This document shows positions 41,886 through 49,568 of a stretch of DNA of 64,000 nt, piece by piece. The position numbers and the translations under genes were made by a program. How positions within the stretch are numbered: position 1 is the first letter of the stretch; every line of letters begins with the position of its first letter. The notes below the pieces were generated by a model, which did not search any database, was not told where the DNA came from, and worked only from the letters and a program-made list of their open reading frames with translations. Source of the stretch: Candidatus Mediterraneibacter faecipullorum (GTDB lineage Bacteria; Bacillota; Clostridia; Lachnospirales; Lachnospiraceae); NCBI GenBank assembly GCA_019119675.1, contig DWWO01000040.1, positions 1-64,000 on the forward strand, given 5' to 3'.

Positions 41886-42528
41886 AGAAAAAGAATTAAA
41901 AACGCTTGTTATAGCAAACATTTTAGTGATTTTATGTTTAAATGAACTGATTACCTTTGAGGGTATCTTGGAAGAAAATAGTTATATGAAATTACTTGTT
42001 ACAATTATTAACTCTGGTTTATTTGCTGCCATCATTTATACTATGGTTACTGTGTTTGATTGTATGATTTCAAGTAAATTAAAAAGATACATTGTGTTTT
42101 GGTGGTTTCCAATGCCTGGGGAGACTATTTTTAGTGATATAAAAACAGATGCTAAAGATGAGCGTTTTACATCGGCAGAGGCTATTGAAGCATACCAAGA
42201 CATATATAATAATTTACCGTCAGGAAAAAAGGCTTGCCACCAGTATGAAAACAGTAAGTGGCATGAATTATTACGTCAGCACGAATCAGAAACAAAAGTT
42301 TTGGTTGCGCATAGGGATTACTTAATGTGTCGTGATATGGCAACTGTAATAGGAGTGATGCTATTTTTGTATACGATTTTTTCTTTTGCAATGAAGTTAA
42401 TCACTTTTGACAAAAAAGCGGTAATATATTTGGGGGCAGTATATTTCGTATGTATGATTGCCGCAAGAGCAAAATCAAAACGATTTGTAAAGACAGTCAT
42501 TGTATGTGATTTACATCCCCAAAAATAA
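41866..42528 (+). CDS. Four-helix membrane protein, last gene of the defence operon
   Basis: Membrane protein of 220 residues with helix pairs at about 15-35 and 43-66, then 160-183 and 187-206. Between the pairs is a soluble domain of about 90 residues with conserved-looking acidic and aromatic residues (GETIFSDIKTDAKDE, AYQDIYNNLPSGKKA). Its start overlaps the end of the E2-E1-JAB gene by 20 bp, with GGGAG upstream, so production is coupled. Membrane proteins of this layout are common effectors in bacterial defence operons; the effector role is inference. No family name is certain. Confidence 0.78.
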   Translation: MNIKDYREKELKTLVIANILVILCLNELITFEGILEENSYMKLLVTIINSGLFAAIIYTMVTVFDCMISSKLKRYIVFWWFPMPGETIFSDIKTDAKDERFTSAEAIEAYQDIYNNLPSGKKACHQYENSKWHELLRQHESETKVLVAHRDYLMCRDMATVIGVMLFLYTIFSFAMKLITFDKKAVIYLGAVYFVCMIAARAKSKRFVKTVIVCDLHPQK

Positions 42529-42532
42529 TTAA

Positions 42533-44017
42533 GAGCCTGTGAAGAAAAGTCTGTAAATAGGATTCTTCTATGATAAGAACGGGTGAAAGGCTTGAAAAAT
42601 AAGTTTTTCACCCTTGTTTTATATATACCATCCGTTTGATGGCATGTCAATAACAGGCGGCTTTTCCGCCTGTTTTAACCTGGATATGGATTTAATCTGG
42701 CAGCCGTCCTTCATACATAATGCTCAACTCACCATAGACCTGGCCCCAATTTCGGATGGTAGTTGTCCATTTTTTAGTAGCTTCAAAGGTGGCCAGATAC
42801 AGAGCTTTCAGCAGTGCTGTATCGCTTGGGAAAACGCTTCTCTGCCGGTTGAGTCTCCGATAGGTGGAATTTAATGATTCTATGGCATTGGTCGTATATA
42901 TGACCTTCCGCACATCTGTTGAAAATTTGAAAATCGGAGAAATCGCATCCCAGTTATCTTTCCAGCGTTTCATGGAGTTCGGATATTTAGGCGTCCATTT
43001 CTCTGTTACCCGGTCAAGTGCGTTCAGAGCTTTCTTCTCGTCGGATGCCTGATAGATTGTTTTTAAATCCGTTGCAAAGGCTTTCCTGTCTTTATCCGGA
43101 ACATATTTCAGTGTATTCCGTACCTGATGTACGATACAGCGCTGATACTCTGTTTTCGGAAAGGCAGCTGCAACAGCTTCCTTGATCCCGGTCAGACCAT
43201 CTGCACAAAGGATCAGGATATCTTTTACACCGCGGTTTTTTAATTCATTCAGGACAGACAGCCAGTATTTAGAGCTCTCATTATCACCAACCTGAATAGT
43301 GAGGACTTCTTTCTTGCCATCTGTATTGATACCCAAAATCACATATGCAGCCAGTTTTCGTATGATGCCGTTATCCCGCACAGAATAGTGGATTGCATCA
43401 ATAAAAAGGATCGGATATATTTCATCCAAAGGCCGGTTTTGCCAATCCTCTATTTGCGGCAGGATCTTGTCCGTCACATCTGAGATAAAACCTTCAGATG
43501 TTTCAAAACCGTAAATATCCTCTATGGTCTCTGAAATCTGCCGGGTTGTCATTCCCTTTGCATACATGGATATGATCTTCTGGTCAATATCCGAGATATC
43601 TTTCTGACGTTTTTTGACCACCTGTGGCTGGAAGGTTGATTTGCGGTCCTGTGGGACTTCAATTTCCATAGATCCGTAACTGCTATTTACCCGTTTACGC
43701 TTATAGCCATTCCGATAATCGTCATTGTCAGAGCGTTCAGATTTTTCATAGCCAAGATGATCGTCCATTTCTGCTTCCATCATTTCTTTAATGGTCCCGC
43801 CAAGAAGATCTTTCAAGGCATCCTGGATATCTTCAGCGGTCTGAATGTCGTATTCTTCCAGGAGTTGATGGATAATGTTTCGTTTTCCTTCCGTCATTTG
43901 TACTCGATGAACAGGTTTCTTTTGTTTTGCCATAATAAAAGGCCCTCCTATGATTTAGATTTTATCATAGAAGAACCTCTTATATTTACGTATTTACAGA
44001 AAAACTTTCACACCGCC
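42533..44017 (-). mobile_element. IS256-family insertion sequence with 8-bp target duplication
   Basis: The ends match as imperfect inverted repeats of about 27 bp. The left reads GAGCCTGTGAA then TCTGTAAATA; the right, on the other strand, GGCGGTGTGAA then TCTGTAAATA. Direct repeats ATAATTAA flank it at 42525-42532 and 44018-44025, as expected for IS256-type transposition. It contains one intact transposase. It landed between the membrane protein gene and that operon's terminator (44034-44065), so the defence genes are intact. Confidence 0.88.
42692..43933 (-). CDS. IS256-family transposase
   Basis: Mutator-type DDE transposase of 413 residues, full length. Family stretches are visible: GTIKEMMEAEMDDHLGYEKSE near the start, MYAKGMTTRQI, PILFIDAIHYSVRD with the first catalytic Asp, ILILCADGLTGIKEAV with the second Asp, and RCIVHQVRNTLKYVP. 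AGGAGGGCC precedes ATG 43933. No frameshift is present, so the insertion sequence is probably active or recently acquired. Confidence 0.95.
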   Translation of the reverse strand: MAKQKKPVHRVQMTEGKRNIIHQLLEEYDIQTAEDIQDALKDLLGGTIKEMMEAEMDDHLGYEKSERSDNDDYRNGYKRKRVNSSYGSMEIEVPQDRKSTFQPQVVKKRQKDISDIDQKIISMYAKGMTTRQISETIEDIYGFETSEGFISDVTDKILPQIEDWQNRPLDEIYPILFIDAIHYSVRDNGIIRKLAAYVILGINTDGKKEVLTIQVGDNESSKYWLSVLNELKNRGVKDILILCADGLTGIKEAVAAAFPKTEYQRCIVHQVRNTLKYVPDKDRKAFATDLKTIYQASDEKKALNALDRVTEKWTPKYPNSMKRWKDNWDAISPIFKFSTDVRKVIYTTNAIESLNSTYRRLNRQRSVFPSDTALLKALYLATFEATKKWTTTIRNWGQVYGELSIMYEGRLPD

Positions 44018-44033
44018 ATAATTAATGAATGTA

Positions 44034-44065
44034 GGCGAAGTTCATAATTGAGCTTCGCCGTTTTT
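44034..44065 (+). terminator. Terminator of the defence operon, now displaced by the insertion sequence
   Basis: GGCGAAG (44034-44040) and CTTCGCC (44053-44059) form a 7-bp stem followed by GTTTTT. It lies past the insertion sequence, which separates it from the membrane protein gene it probably served. Confidence 0.65.
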
Positions 44066-44073
44066 GTGTAAAA

Positions 44074-45309
44074 CTATAAAGAATTATCTCTGAATGAGTG
44101 CGTATTTGTTTGGGAAATACGTTCCATATTTTTCTGATCAGCGGTTATTTTAGCTTTAGCAAGTTTTGAAAGAACGGACGTCCTTGCCTTTGCTTTAATC
44201 TGCTCCGTCCCAGCCCTTTTCACTTCTGGTTGCATAAGTTTATTCTGAATTTTCTGAACAGCACTTTGCATAGCACTTTTGATTTTGGCAATTACTCCAT
44301 CTAGCCGTTTGGCGGCATATTCACGTTCTTTCTTAGAGGCTTTTCGTTCCGGAGAAAGCACCCAATTTTTAGATTCTTCTACTAAACGGATATCTTCCAG
44401 ATGGGTTTCTTTTTTGACAGCATCAGTCACGACTTCTACAGCTTTGTCATAAGTAATATCTGCAAATTCTTCAATCAGTGCTTCCACATCTTCAATTTTC
44501 ATAGTCAATTCTTCGAGCTTTTCTTCCTGTAAAGCCAACTGTTCTTTCTGTTTAGTAAGAATGTAATCCTGCTTTTCTAAATATTTTCGTCCACCATACT
44601 CAGGTTCTTCTTCTAAGTGTAACCCATAACTTTTTGCAATATCAAAGAGCAATGCACGACAGGCAGAATCAAATACCATTTTTCGATTATTGTTTCGACC
44701 TGATGGTTTTCCTGGATTTGGCAAATCAAATCCAAGCTTTTCTAGTGCTTTTTCCTGTTGTGGAAATAATTCCCCATATTGATTTTCACAATCGAATACA
44801 TGGCGTTCATGGATGTGAGGTGTACTCTCATCCAGATGAAGTGCCCAGTCTAAAATATGAACATGTGTACCGAAGCGCTCAGTAATTTCAATCATAAAAT
44901 CTGTAACTATCTGTAATAAAATATCTGGTGAAATATGATTATCCAAGGTGCCAATCTGATAGATGGTTTCTTCAGGGCAAGTCTTTTTGTGTTTTAAGAT
45001 GTCTGAAGTGGTACGGTTACGTTCAGGGTGACGATTTTTAACATTACGTTCATTTTGTCCTTCGATAAAATCTTTGTAATGAATAGAATAATAGAGTTCT
45101 TCTACTTCTTCAAACGTATTTGCCAGTTCACATTCTTTTTCTTTATCATAAAAAGTGCGATATCCGTTGAAACAGTCCCAGTAAATATTTTCTTTTGCTC
45201 GTTCTTCATTAATGTGCTCACTATTGTTAATATTAAAACTGCGGTCATTGTGCTTGGGATTGTAAGCACCGTTCTTTCCGACACGACCATTGTGTCTTGT
45301 TAATTTCAT
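44074..45309 (-). CDS. Mob_Pre/MobV-like relaxase
   Basis: Mobilization relaxase of 411 residues. It begins MKLTRHNGRVGKNGAYNPKHN. The HUH-type motif is LHLDESTPHIHE (about residue 165). The C-terminal third is coiled coil (LALQEEKLEELTMKIEDVEALIEEF and a basic KASKKEREYAAKRLD). It would nick the element's oriT and lead the strand into a helper's transfer channel. A longer frame reaches 45630, but GGAGG eight bases before ATG 45309 and the family start set the true beginning. The extension covers the oriT-like hairpins. Confidence 0.88.
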   Translation of the reverse strand: MKLTRHNGRVGKNGAYNPKHNDRSFNINNSEHINEERAKENIYWDCFNGYRTFYDKEKECELANTFEEVEELYYSIHYKDFIEGQNERNVKNRHPERNRTTSDILKHKKTCPEETIYQIGTLDNHISPDILLQIVTDFMIEITERFGTHVHILDWALHLDESTPHIHERHVFDCENQYGELFPQQEKALEKLGFDLPNPGKPSGRNNNRKMVFDSACRALLFDIAKSYGLHLEEEPEYGGRKYLEKQDYILTKQKEQLALQEEKLEELTMKIEDVEALIEEFADITYDKAVEVVTDAVKKETHLEDIRLVEESKNWVLSPERKASKKEREYAAKRLDGVIAKIKSAMQSAVQKIQNKLMQPEVKRAGTEQIKAKARTSVLSKLAKAKITADQKNMERISQTNTHSFRDNSL

Positions 45310-45396
45310 TTTGATGTTCCTCCATTCTTTGGAAATTTCCCCGAAAGGGGATAGACAGCGAAGCGGATTCCTTGCTGCTTTTAGCGTCAAGTAATA

Positions 45397-45445
45397 CCCA
45401 GTACTAAGTGGCGAAGCGCCACTGAACTGGGCAAGGCGGCTGCCC
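45397..45445. other. Candidate oriT hairpin cluster upstream of the relaxase
   Basis: An outer CCCAGT/ACTGGG stem (45397-45402, 45426-45431) encloses AGTGGCG-AAG-CGCCACT (45407-45423). The adjoining GGGCA/TGCCC stem (45429-45445) overlaps it. These inverted repeats lie 90-140 bp before the relaxase start in an otherwise gene-free stretch (45310-45694), the usual place for oriT. Confidence 0.55.
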
Positions 45446-45694
45446 TTGACCCGCACAGGATATTGCATTCCCTGTACCCTTGCACAAAGGCATTGCATTC
45501 CTCTGTACACCTGCTCCGAAAGAACGGATTTCATCATAAAAATGATTCCATACAGTTCCTTCGGATTTTGCAAAAACATTCGCTGGATATTTTTGCAAAA
45601 AGAAAGCCGGTGCATTGGCTTATCGCTCAAAATGCATCGGCTGTTTCATCTGACCTGACGGGTGTATTCAGTTATAAAATTACGTTGATTATTT

Positions 45695-46723
45695 TTATGT
45701 TATACTTTTCCATCTTTCATTGTCTTCAAGAAATCCATAGGTGTCCTTGTCTCGAAAACAGTTTAATAAGTTTTGCTTTAGTTCTTCTGAAAATGTGCTG
45801 CTTGTCTTTTTGAATTCCATATGCTCATATAACGAAGAATTAGTAAATCCGCTTATATCATCAAGTGAAAGCAACATTGCTTCCATGGTATCTAAAATAG
45901 TATCAACATCTTTTTCTGCAGTTGCAAGATCTAATCTACAGGATACTTCATGATACTTACCCATTTCAAATAATTTTGCCAGTTCCTGTTGTTTGTCTGT
46001 AAATAAATGTGCTTTGACAAGGTTTTGTTCCTCCATGCTAAGAAGATATAAATTACTCAAAGTCATACTAAGCGTCTGATATCCGGAAAATAATAATTCT
46101 TCATAAGACTTGTATGCTTCAGCCATACGGTTTGTTTTACCATAAATTGTGGCTTGCTTTAATTTACGAAGAGGATTCTGCATGGAATAATACTGTAAAT
46201 ATTTCTCAGCAGCATCATACTGTTCGTTTCGTAAATAATACCCAAAGAGAGAATCAGCAGCACTGGTACGAAGTGTCTCGTCCTTGCTTTCCAATACTCT
46301 GTTGTAACATTTTAAGATATAGGCATCATAATTTGTGGTATTTGGAACTTCTGTAAACAAACGGTTAGCGTCTAAAATTGTCGCCAATTGCCATATCAGC
46401 ATCAGACAATTTGGATAAGATTCAATGATGGACTTTGCCCATTGGAAAACTTCATCGTAAGTCTCAAGTTTCAATTTTTGATTTATCTCTATAACGATCG
46501 AAGCAATTTCATCTTTTGTCAGTTCTTCCTGGAATGAAAGCAGAGTATCAAGAGATATTTCAAGCAGTCTTGCAATCGGTGGTAGTAATGAAATATCTGG
46601 ATAAGAGTTTTCGTTTTCCCATTTATTCACTGCAGGTGTTGTGACACCTAAACGATTTGCCATTTCTTCTTGTGTCATACCTTTTTCTTTTCTATATTTT
46701 CGAATGTTTTTTCCTATTTGCAT
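45695..46723 (-). CDS. XRE regulator with TPR-like C-terminal domain
   Basis: Regulator of 342 residues. Residues 1-62 are an XRE helix-turn-helix (MTQEEMANRLGVTTPAVNKWENENSYPD). Residues about 75-330 are an all-helical, repeat-type region (YYLRNEQYDAAEKYLQYYS, KTNRMAEAYKSYEELLFSG) like the peptide-sensing RRNPP/Rgg regulators. It might respond to a signal peptide and time transfer of the element (inference). GGAGG precedes ATG 46723. Confidence 0.85.
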   Translation of the reverse strand: MQIGKNIRKYRKEKGMTQEEMANRLGVTTPAVNKWENENSYPDISLLPPIARLLEISLDTLLSFQEELTKDEIASIVIEINQKLKLETYDEVFQWAKSIIESYPNCLMLIWQLATILDANRLFTEVPNTTNYDAYILKCYNRVLESKDETLRTSAADSLFGYYLRNEQYDAAEKYLQYYSMQNPLRKLKQATIYGKTNRMAEAYKSYEELLFSGYQTLSMTLSNLYLLSMEEQNLVKAHLFTDKQQELAKLFEMGKYHEVSCRLDLATAEKDVDTILDTMEAMLLSLDDISGFTNSSLYEHMEFKKTSSTFSEELKQNLLNCFRDKDTYGFLEDNERWKSIT

Positions 46724-46852
46724 TATTTAAGCCTCCTCTGATTTATTAACATTGGCCATTGTTTATATTGTAATCATAACAAATAGATGGCAGACGAACA
46801 ATTGAGCAGATGTTAATTATCCGGAAATATATTTAACTATCACTCAATAAAG

Positions 46853-46944
46853 AAATGACAAAATGGTGAACATGATATCCTATTACATCAAGCGATTTTC
46901 AACAATCTCCAATTCTAAGAATATCCATCTGCATTTTGTCATTT
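46853..46944. repeat. 13-bp inverted repeat in the gap before the primase gene's end
   Basis: AAATGACAAAATG (46853-46865) and CATTTTGTCATTT (46932-46944) are exact inverse copies 66 bp apart in the 238-bp gap (46724-46961). A second TTCTGTCATT follows at 46952. They may be a replication or regulatory site. Confidence 0.45.
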
Positions 46945-46961
46945 TTATCATTTCTGTCATT

Positions 46962-48752
46962 CTAAGCTAAAGATAAATCCATCTGCTCAAAAGGATTCGC
47001 TATCGTATCGTCTATCGCCTCAAAATCTGATTCTTGCACGGTAGTATCTTTAAAGTAGTAAGCACCATCGGAGTATCGTTTGATTACAAATCCCTTGTCG
47101 GCCATATACTCCCAGAATCGTGATTTACCATGTGGTGTTCGTCCGTTATCTTCGCAATATTCTTCATACATTTTATACACATCACTTCGTTTCATCTTTT
47201 CTCCAGACTTATGACAAAGCATATCATCCGTAAATGCTTTTACGCTGTCAGCAGAGCGATAAAGATTAGCGATACATTCTTTGCTATGGTTGCTTTCGGT
47301 GAAATGATTATCGGTGTACAACTGTTTCAATGCTAGCATTGCCATGTGAATAGCATAATCGGATTCTCTGCACATTTTTTCTTTGAGCTGTGAATCTTTT
47401 TCTTCTTCTGGAATTGTACGGTTAATATCCAAAACAAGCAAACGACGATAGTAAGCGTTTGTTTTATCATCCAGGTTCAATGGCATTTCATTTGCAGAAA
47501 ACAACAATTTGGCATAACTATTAAACTGCGTTGGGTCTTGTCCTTTCTTTTCATAAAGAAGCGTATCTTCACCAACAGCTTTCTTGATAATATCCACGCT
47601 TTCCATGGCTGTGCTTGGAATATCAGCACAGGCATTTAGCAACTTCCCAAATAATCCTGTGGGATAGAACCGTTGATTTAAATTCTGTAGTGACATACTG
47701 GAATAATTGCCGCTTCCAACAATGTGCTGGATGAAAGAAATAGCAATAGATTTCCCAGTTCCACCTTTTCCCTTAATCATCAGGAACTTTTGGAAACGAG
47801 TGTCAGTCGTCATACAATATCCGAGATACTGCCAGAACGTCTGTTGATCGGTTTTGTCGGAAATTGAAAAATCCAGATACTTGCAGATATGAGCTCCACC
47901 TTCGAGGGCAGATTCCGCTTGCTCTGGATAAAAAGAAAAAGGTATTTGGTTAATCATCAGATATTTCGTGTCATGTTCAATCATTTTCCACTCCATCACA
48001 TCAAAATATCCATTTTGGAAATTCACCCAATAAGATGGTTGGTTATTTAGGTCAGAAAAACGTTTCTGCACCTGTGGTTGTGATATCAGAAGATTATAAA
48101 TGCCCTGAATCGTAGTTGCTTTGATGTAGTCACGAAATATCAGCCTTTGAATCTGAGATTTTAAGCGAATCCCATTATGATCTTCATGGTAACATCCTTG
48201 TTCATAGATATAGGGTGTGCTTCCGAGCATAAAAAAAGGAACCGTCTGTATCAGATGGTCCACAATTTCCATGTCGAATACTCCAATCCGTTTTCCCTGT
48301 TCATTAAAACGATGAAATCTGTTTAAGTCTGGTGTATCGTCTGGTCTGCGTTCAAAGCGCTTAATATAGTCTCCAAGTAAAGATTTTATTTCTTGCATAT
48401 GCTCCAGTTTTTGAAGATATTCCTTTTCTTTAAATAAATACCATCCCTGCCTGACTGTTAGAAAATTTTTATGGAGCATTTGTTCCAGAAAATCATTATA
48501 TTTCTTGCCGTAACAAGCCGTTACATAGCAGTAATCCATTTGGTAAGTTCCAGCATAAGCAATTTCTTCCATATATGCTGCGAAACTCTCAAGACTATGA
48601 TATCCGTCTTCCGCAGGAAGCAGAGCAACAGTAAGGAATCCGGCACCTATCAAAGAAAATGCTAAATCCTGATTATCAACAAGGAAAATATATTTTTGTT
48701 CATCTGTTTCCGGTTTGGTTTTCATATAGTGTTCTAAAAAGTTTTTATTCAA
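46962..48752 (-). CDS. P4-type primase/helicase (phage/plasmid primase family)
   Basis: Replication protein of 596 residues. The D5/P4 N-terminal region spans about 150-300, followed by an SF3-type helicase with Walker A GKGGTGKSIA (about residue 325), LLNACADIPSTAMES as Walker B region, KLLFSANEMPLNLDD (sensor 1), then AYYRRLLVLDINR. A winged C-terminus may bind DNA. It would unwind and replicate the excised circular form. The start is TTG 48752 with GGAGG eight bases upstream. It lies next to the right end of the element. Confidence 0.9.
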   Translation of the reverse strand: MNKNFLEHYMKTKPETDEQKYIFLVDNQDLAFSLIGAGFLTVALLPAEDGYHSLESFAAYMEEIAYAGTYQMDYCYVTACYGKKYNDFLEQMLHKNFLTVRQGWYLFKEKEYLQKLEHMQEIKSLLGDYIKRFERRPDDTPDLNRFHRFNEQGKRIGVFDMEIVDHLIQTVPFFMLGSTPYIYEQGCYHEDHNGIRLKSQIQRLIFRDYIKATTIQGIYNLLISQPQVQKRFSDLNNQPSYWVNFQNGYFDVMEWKMIEHDTKYLMINQIPFSFYPEQAESALEGGAHICKYLDFSISDKTDQQTFWQYLGYCMTTDTRFQKFLMIKGKGGTGKSIAISFIQHIVGSGNYSSMSLQNLNQRFYPTGLFGKLLNACADIPSTAMESVDIIKKAVGEDTLLYEKKGQDPTQFNSYAKLLFSANEMPLNLDDKTNAYYRRLLVLDINRTIPEEEKDSQLKEKMCRESDYAIHMAMLALKQLYTDNHFTESNHSKECIANLYRSADSVKAFTDDMLCHKSGEKMKRSDVYKMYEEYCEDNGRTPHGKSRFWEYMADKGFVIKRYSDGAYYFKDTTVQESDFEAIDDTIANPFEQMDLSLA

Positions 48753-48889
48753 TGTAAATTCCTCCTAACGTGAAGAAAGACGCTCCAACTAAGGAACGCC
48801 TTTCGGTAAAAAGTCTATTGATAGGCTGAATGCAAGGCTTTTGCCTTAGTCAAACCATCAATCCAGTTACATATAATAACGATAGATTC

Positions 48890-48918
48890 AAGATTTACAT
48901 TGATTAGTGAACAACACC
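48890..48918. other. attR of the serine-recombinase element
   Basis: Read on the opposite strand from the core GG (48917-48918), the end shows TGTTGTTCACTAATCA and ATGTAAATCTTG, mirroring attL. The 151-bp gap from the primase gene to here contains no other gene. Confidence 0.85.
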
Positions 48919-49425
48919 CTTACGTCCGCCGAGCACGACATGGCCTTTCAGATCCTCCCATGTGAAATCCGGCATCTCTTCCCTTGCTACAAGGAAGTTC
49001 CCGGCGCGCTGAGTGAGCTGGGCGAAGTTGACGACATAGTCTGTGGCGCCCTCGGCATAGGTGTAGATGGAAGCCTCTGATCCCATAAATCCGATATCTG
49101 CTTCGCCGGAGATGACCGCAGTCATTGTCTTGTCTGCGCCGAATCCGCATACAAGTTCGAGGTCGATTCCTTCCTCTTCGAAATATCCCTCTTCGATCGC
49201 GACATACATAGGCGCGTAGAAGATTGAGTGGGCAACTTCATTTAACGTGACCGGAATCAGTTCCGGTTCTTCTGCCTGTTCCGCAGCATTGTTCTCAGCA
49301 GCATTGTTCTCAGCAGCATCCTCTTCCGATACAGAAGACTCTGACTCTGTTTTCTGCGAACATCCGGCAAGCAGACAGAGACAGAGGATGACAGCGGTCA
49401 GGCATGCAAAAATATGCTTCCTCAT
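48904..49425 (-). pseudogene. N-terminal half of a NitT/TauT-type substrate-binding lipoprotein
   Basis: Lipoprotein start with lipobox LLAGC (Cys22) after the signal peptide, an acidic Ala/Glu linker, then IPVTLNEVAHSIFYAPMYVAIEEGYFEEEGIDLEL, the SsuA/TauA/NMT1 pattern. The native frame runs to ...GGRKG at the junction. The last residues (VVH) and stop come from the inserted element. The matching C-terminal half is at 28666-29233. No permease or ATPase gene is next to either half, so this binding protein was already an orphan, or its partners lie elsewhere. Confidence 0.92.
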
Positions 49426-49498
49426 AATTCCTCCGTGATAAACATATAAATAAATTCCTTACAATATATGTGGAAAAATCAGAGAATGTGCGCTTTCA

Positions 49499-49530
49499 CA
49501 AAAAAAGAATGCCACATTGCTGCGGCATTC
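49499..49530 (-). terminator. Terminator of the zinc-ribbon membrane protein gene
   Basis: GAATGCC (49507-49513) and GGCATTC (49524-49530) form a 7-bp stem. On the minus strand it is followed by a run of seven T. Confidence 0.8.
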
Positions 49531-49568
49531 CGATTGGTCATATTTCGTATCGATATTCAGTTATCTGA

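Larger units (their letters stand above)
29234..48918. mobile_element. Integrative mobilizable element carrying a defence operon
   Basis: AT-rich segment of about 19.7 kb bounded by a CC core at both ends (29234-29235 and 48917-48918). Deleting one copy of the core plus the insert rejoins a 358-residue lipoprotein gene exactly in frame (codons AAG GGC GGT ATG), so the ends are base-accurate. Both ends carry matching inverted half-sites. It encodes a large serine recombinase at its left end, a Mob_Pre-type relaxase with oriT-like hairpins, a P4-type primase-helicase, several regulators and cargo. There is no type IV secretion apparatus, so transfer would need a helper element. Confidence 0.93.

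Noticed and set aside
36727..42528. Classical CBASS system
   Set aside because: E1/E2/JAB domains are present, but no CD-NTase (no GS...DxD polymerase-beta motif) occurs in the operon or element.
45310..45630. N-terminal extension of the relaxase to 45630
   Set aside because: The extension has no relaxase similarity and covers hairpins. GGAGG and the family start support ATG 45309.
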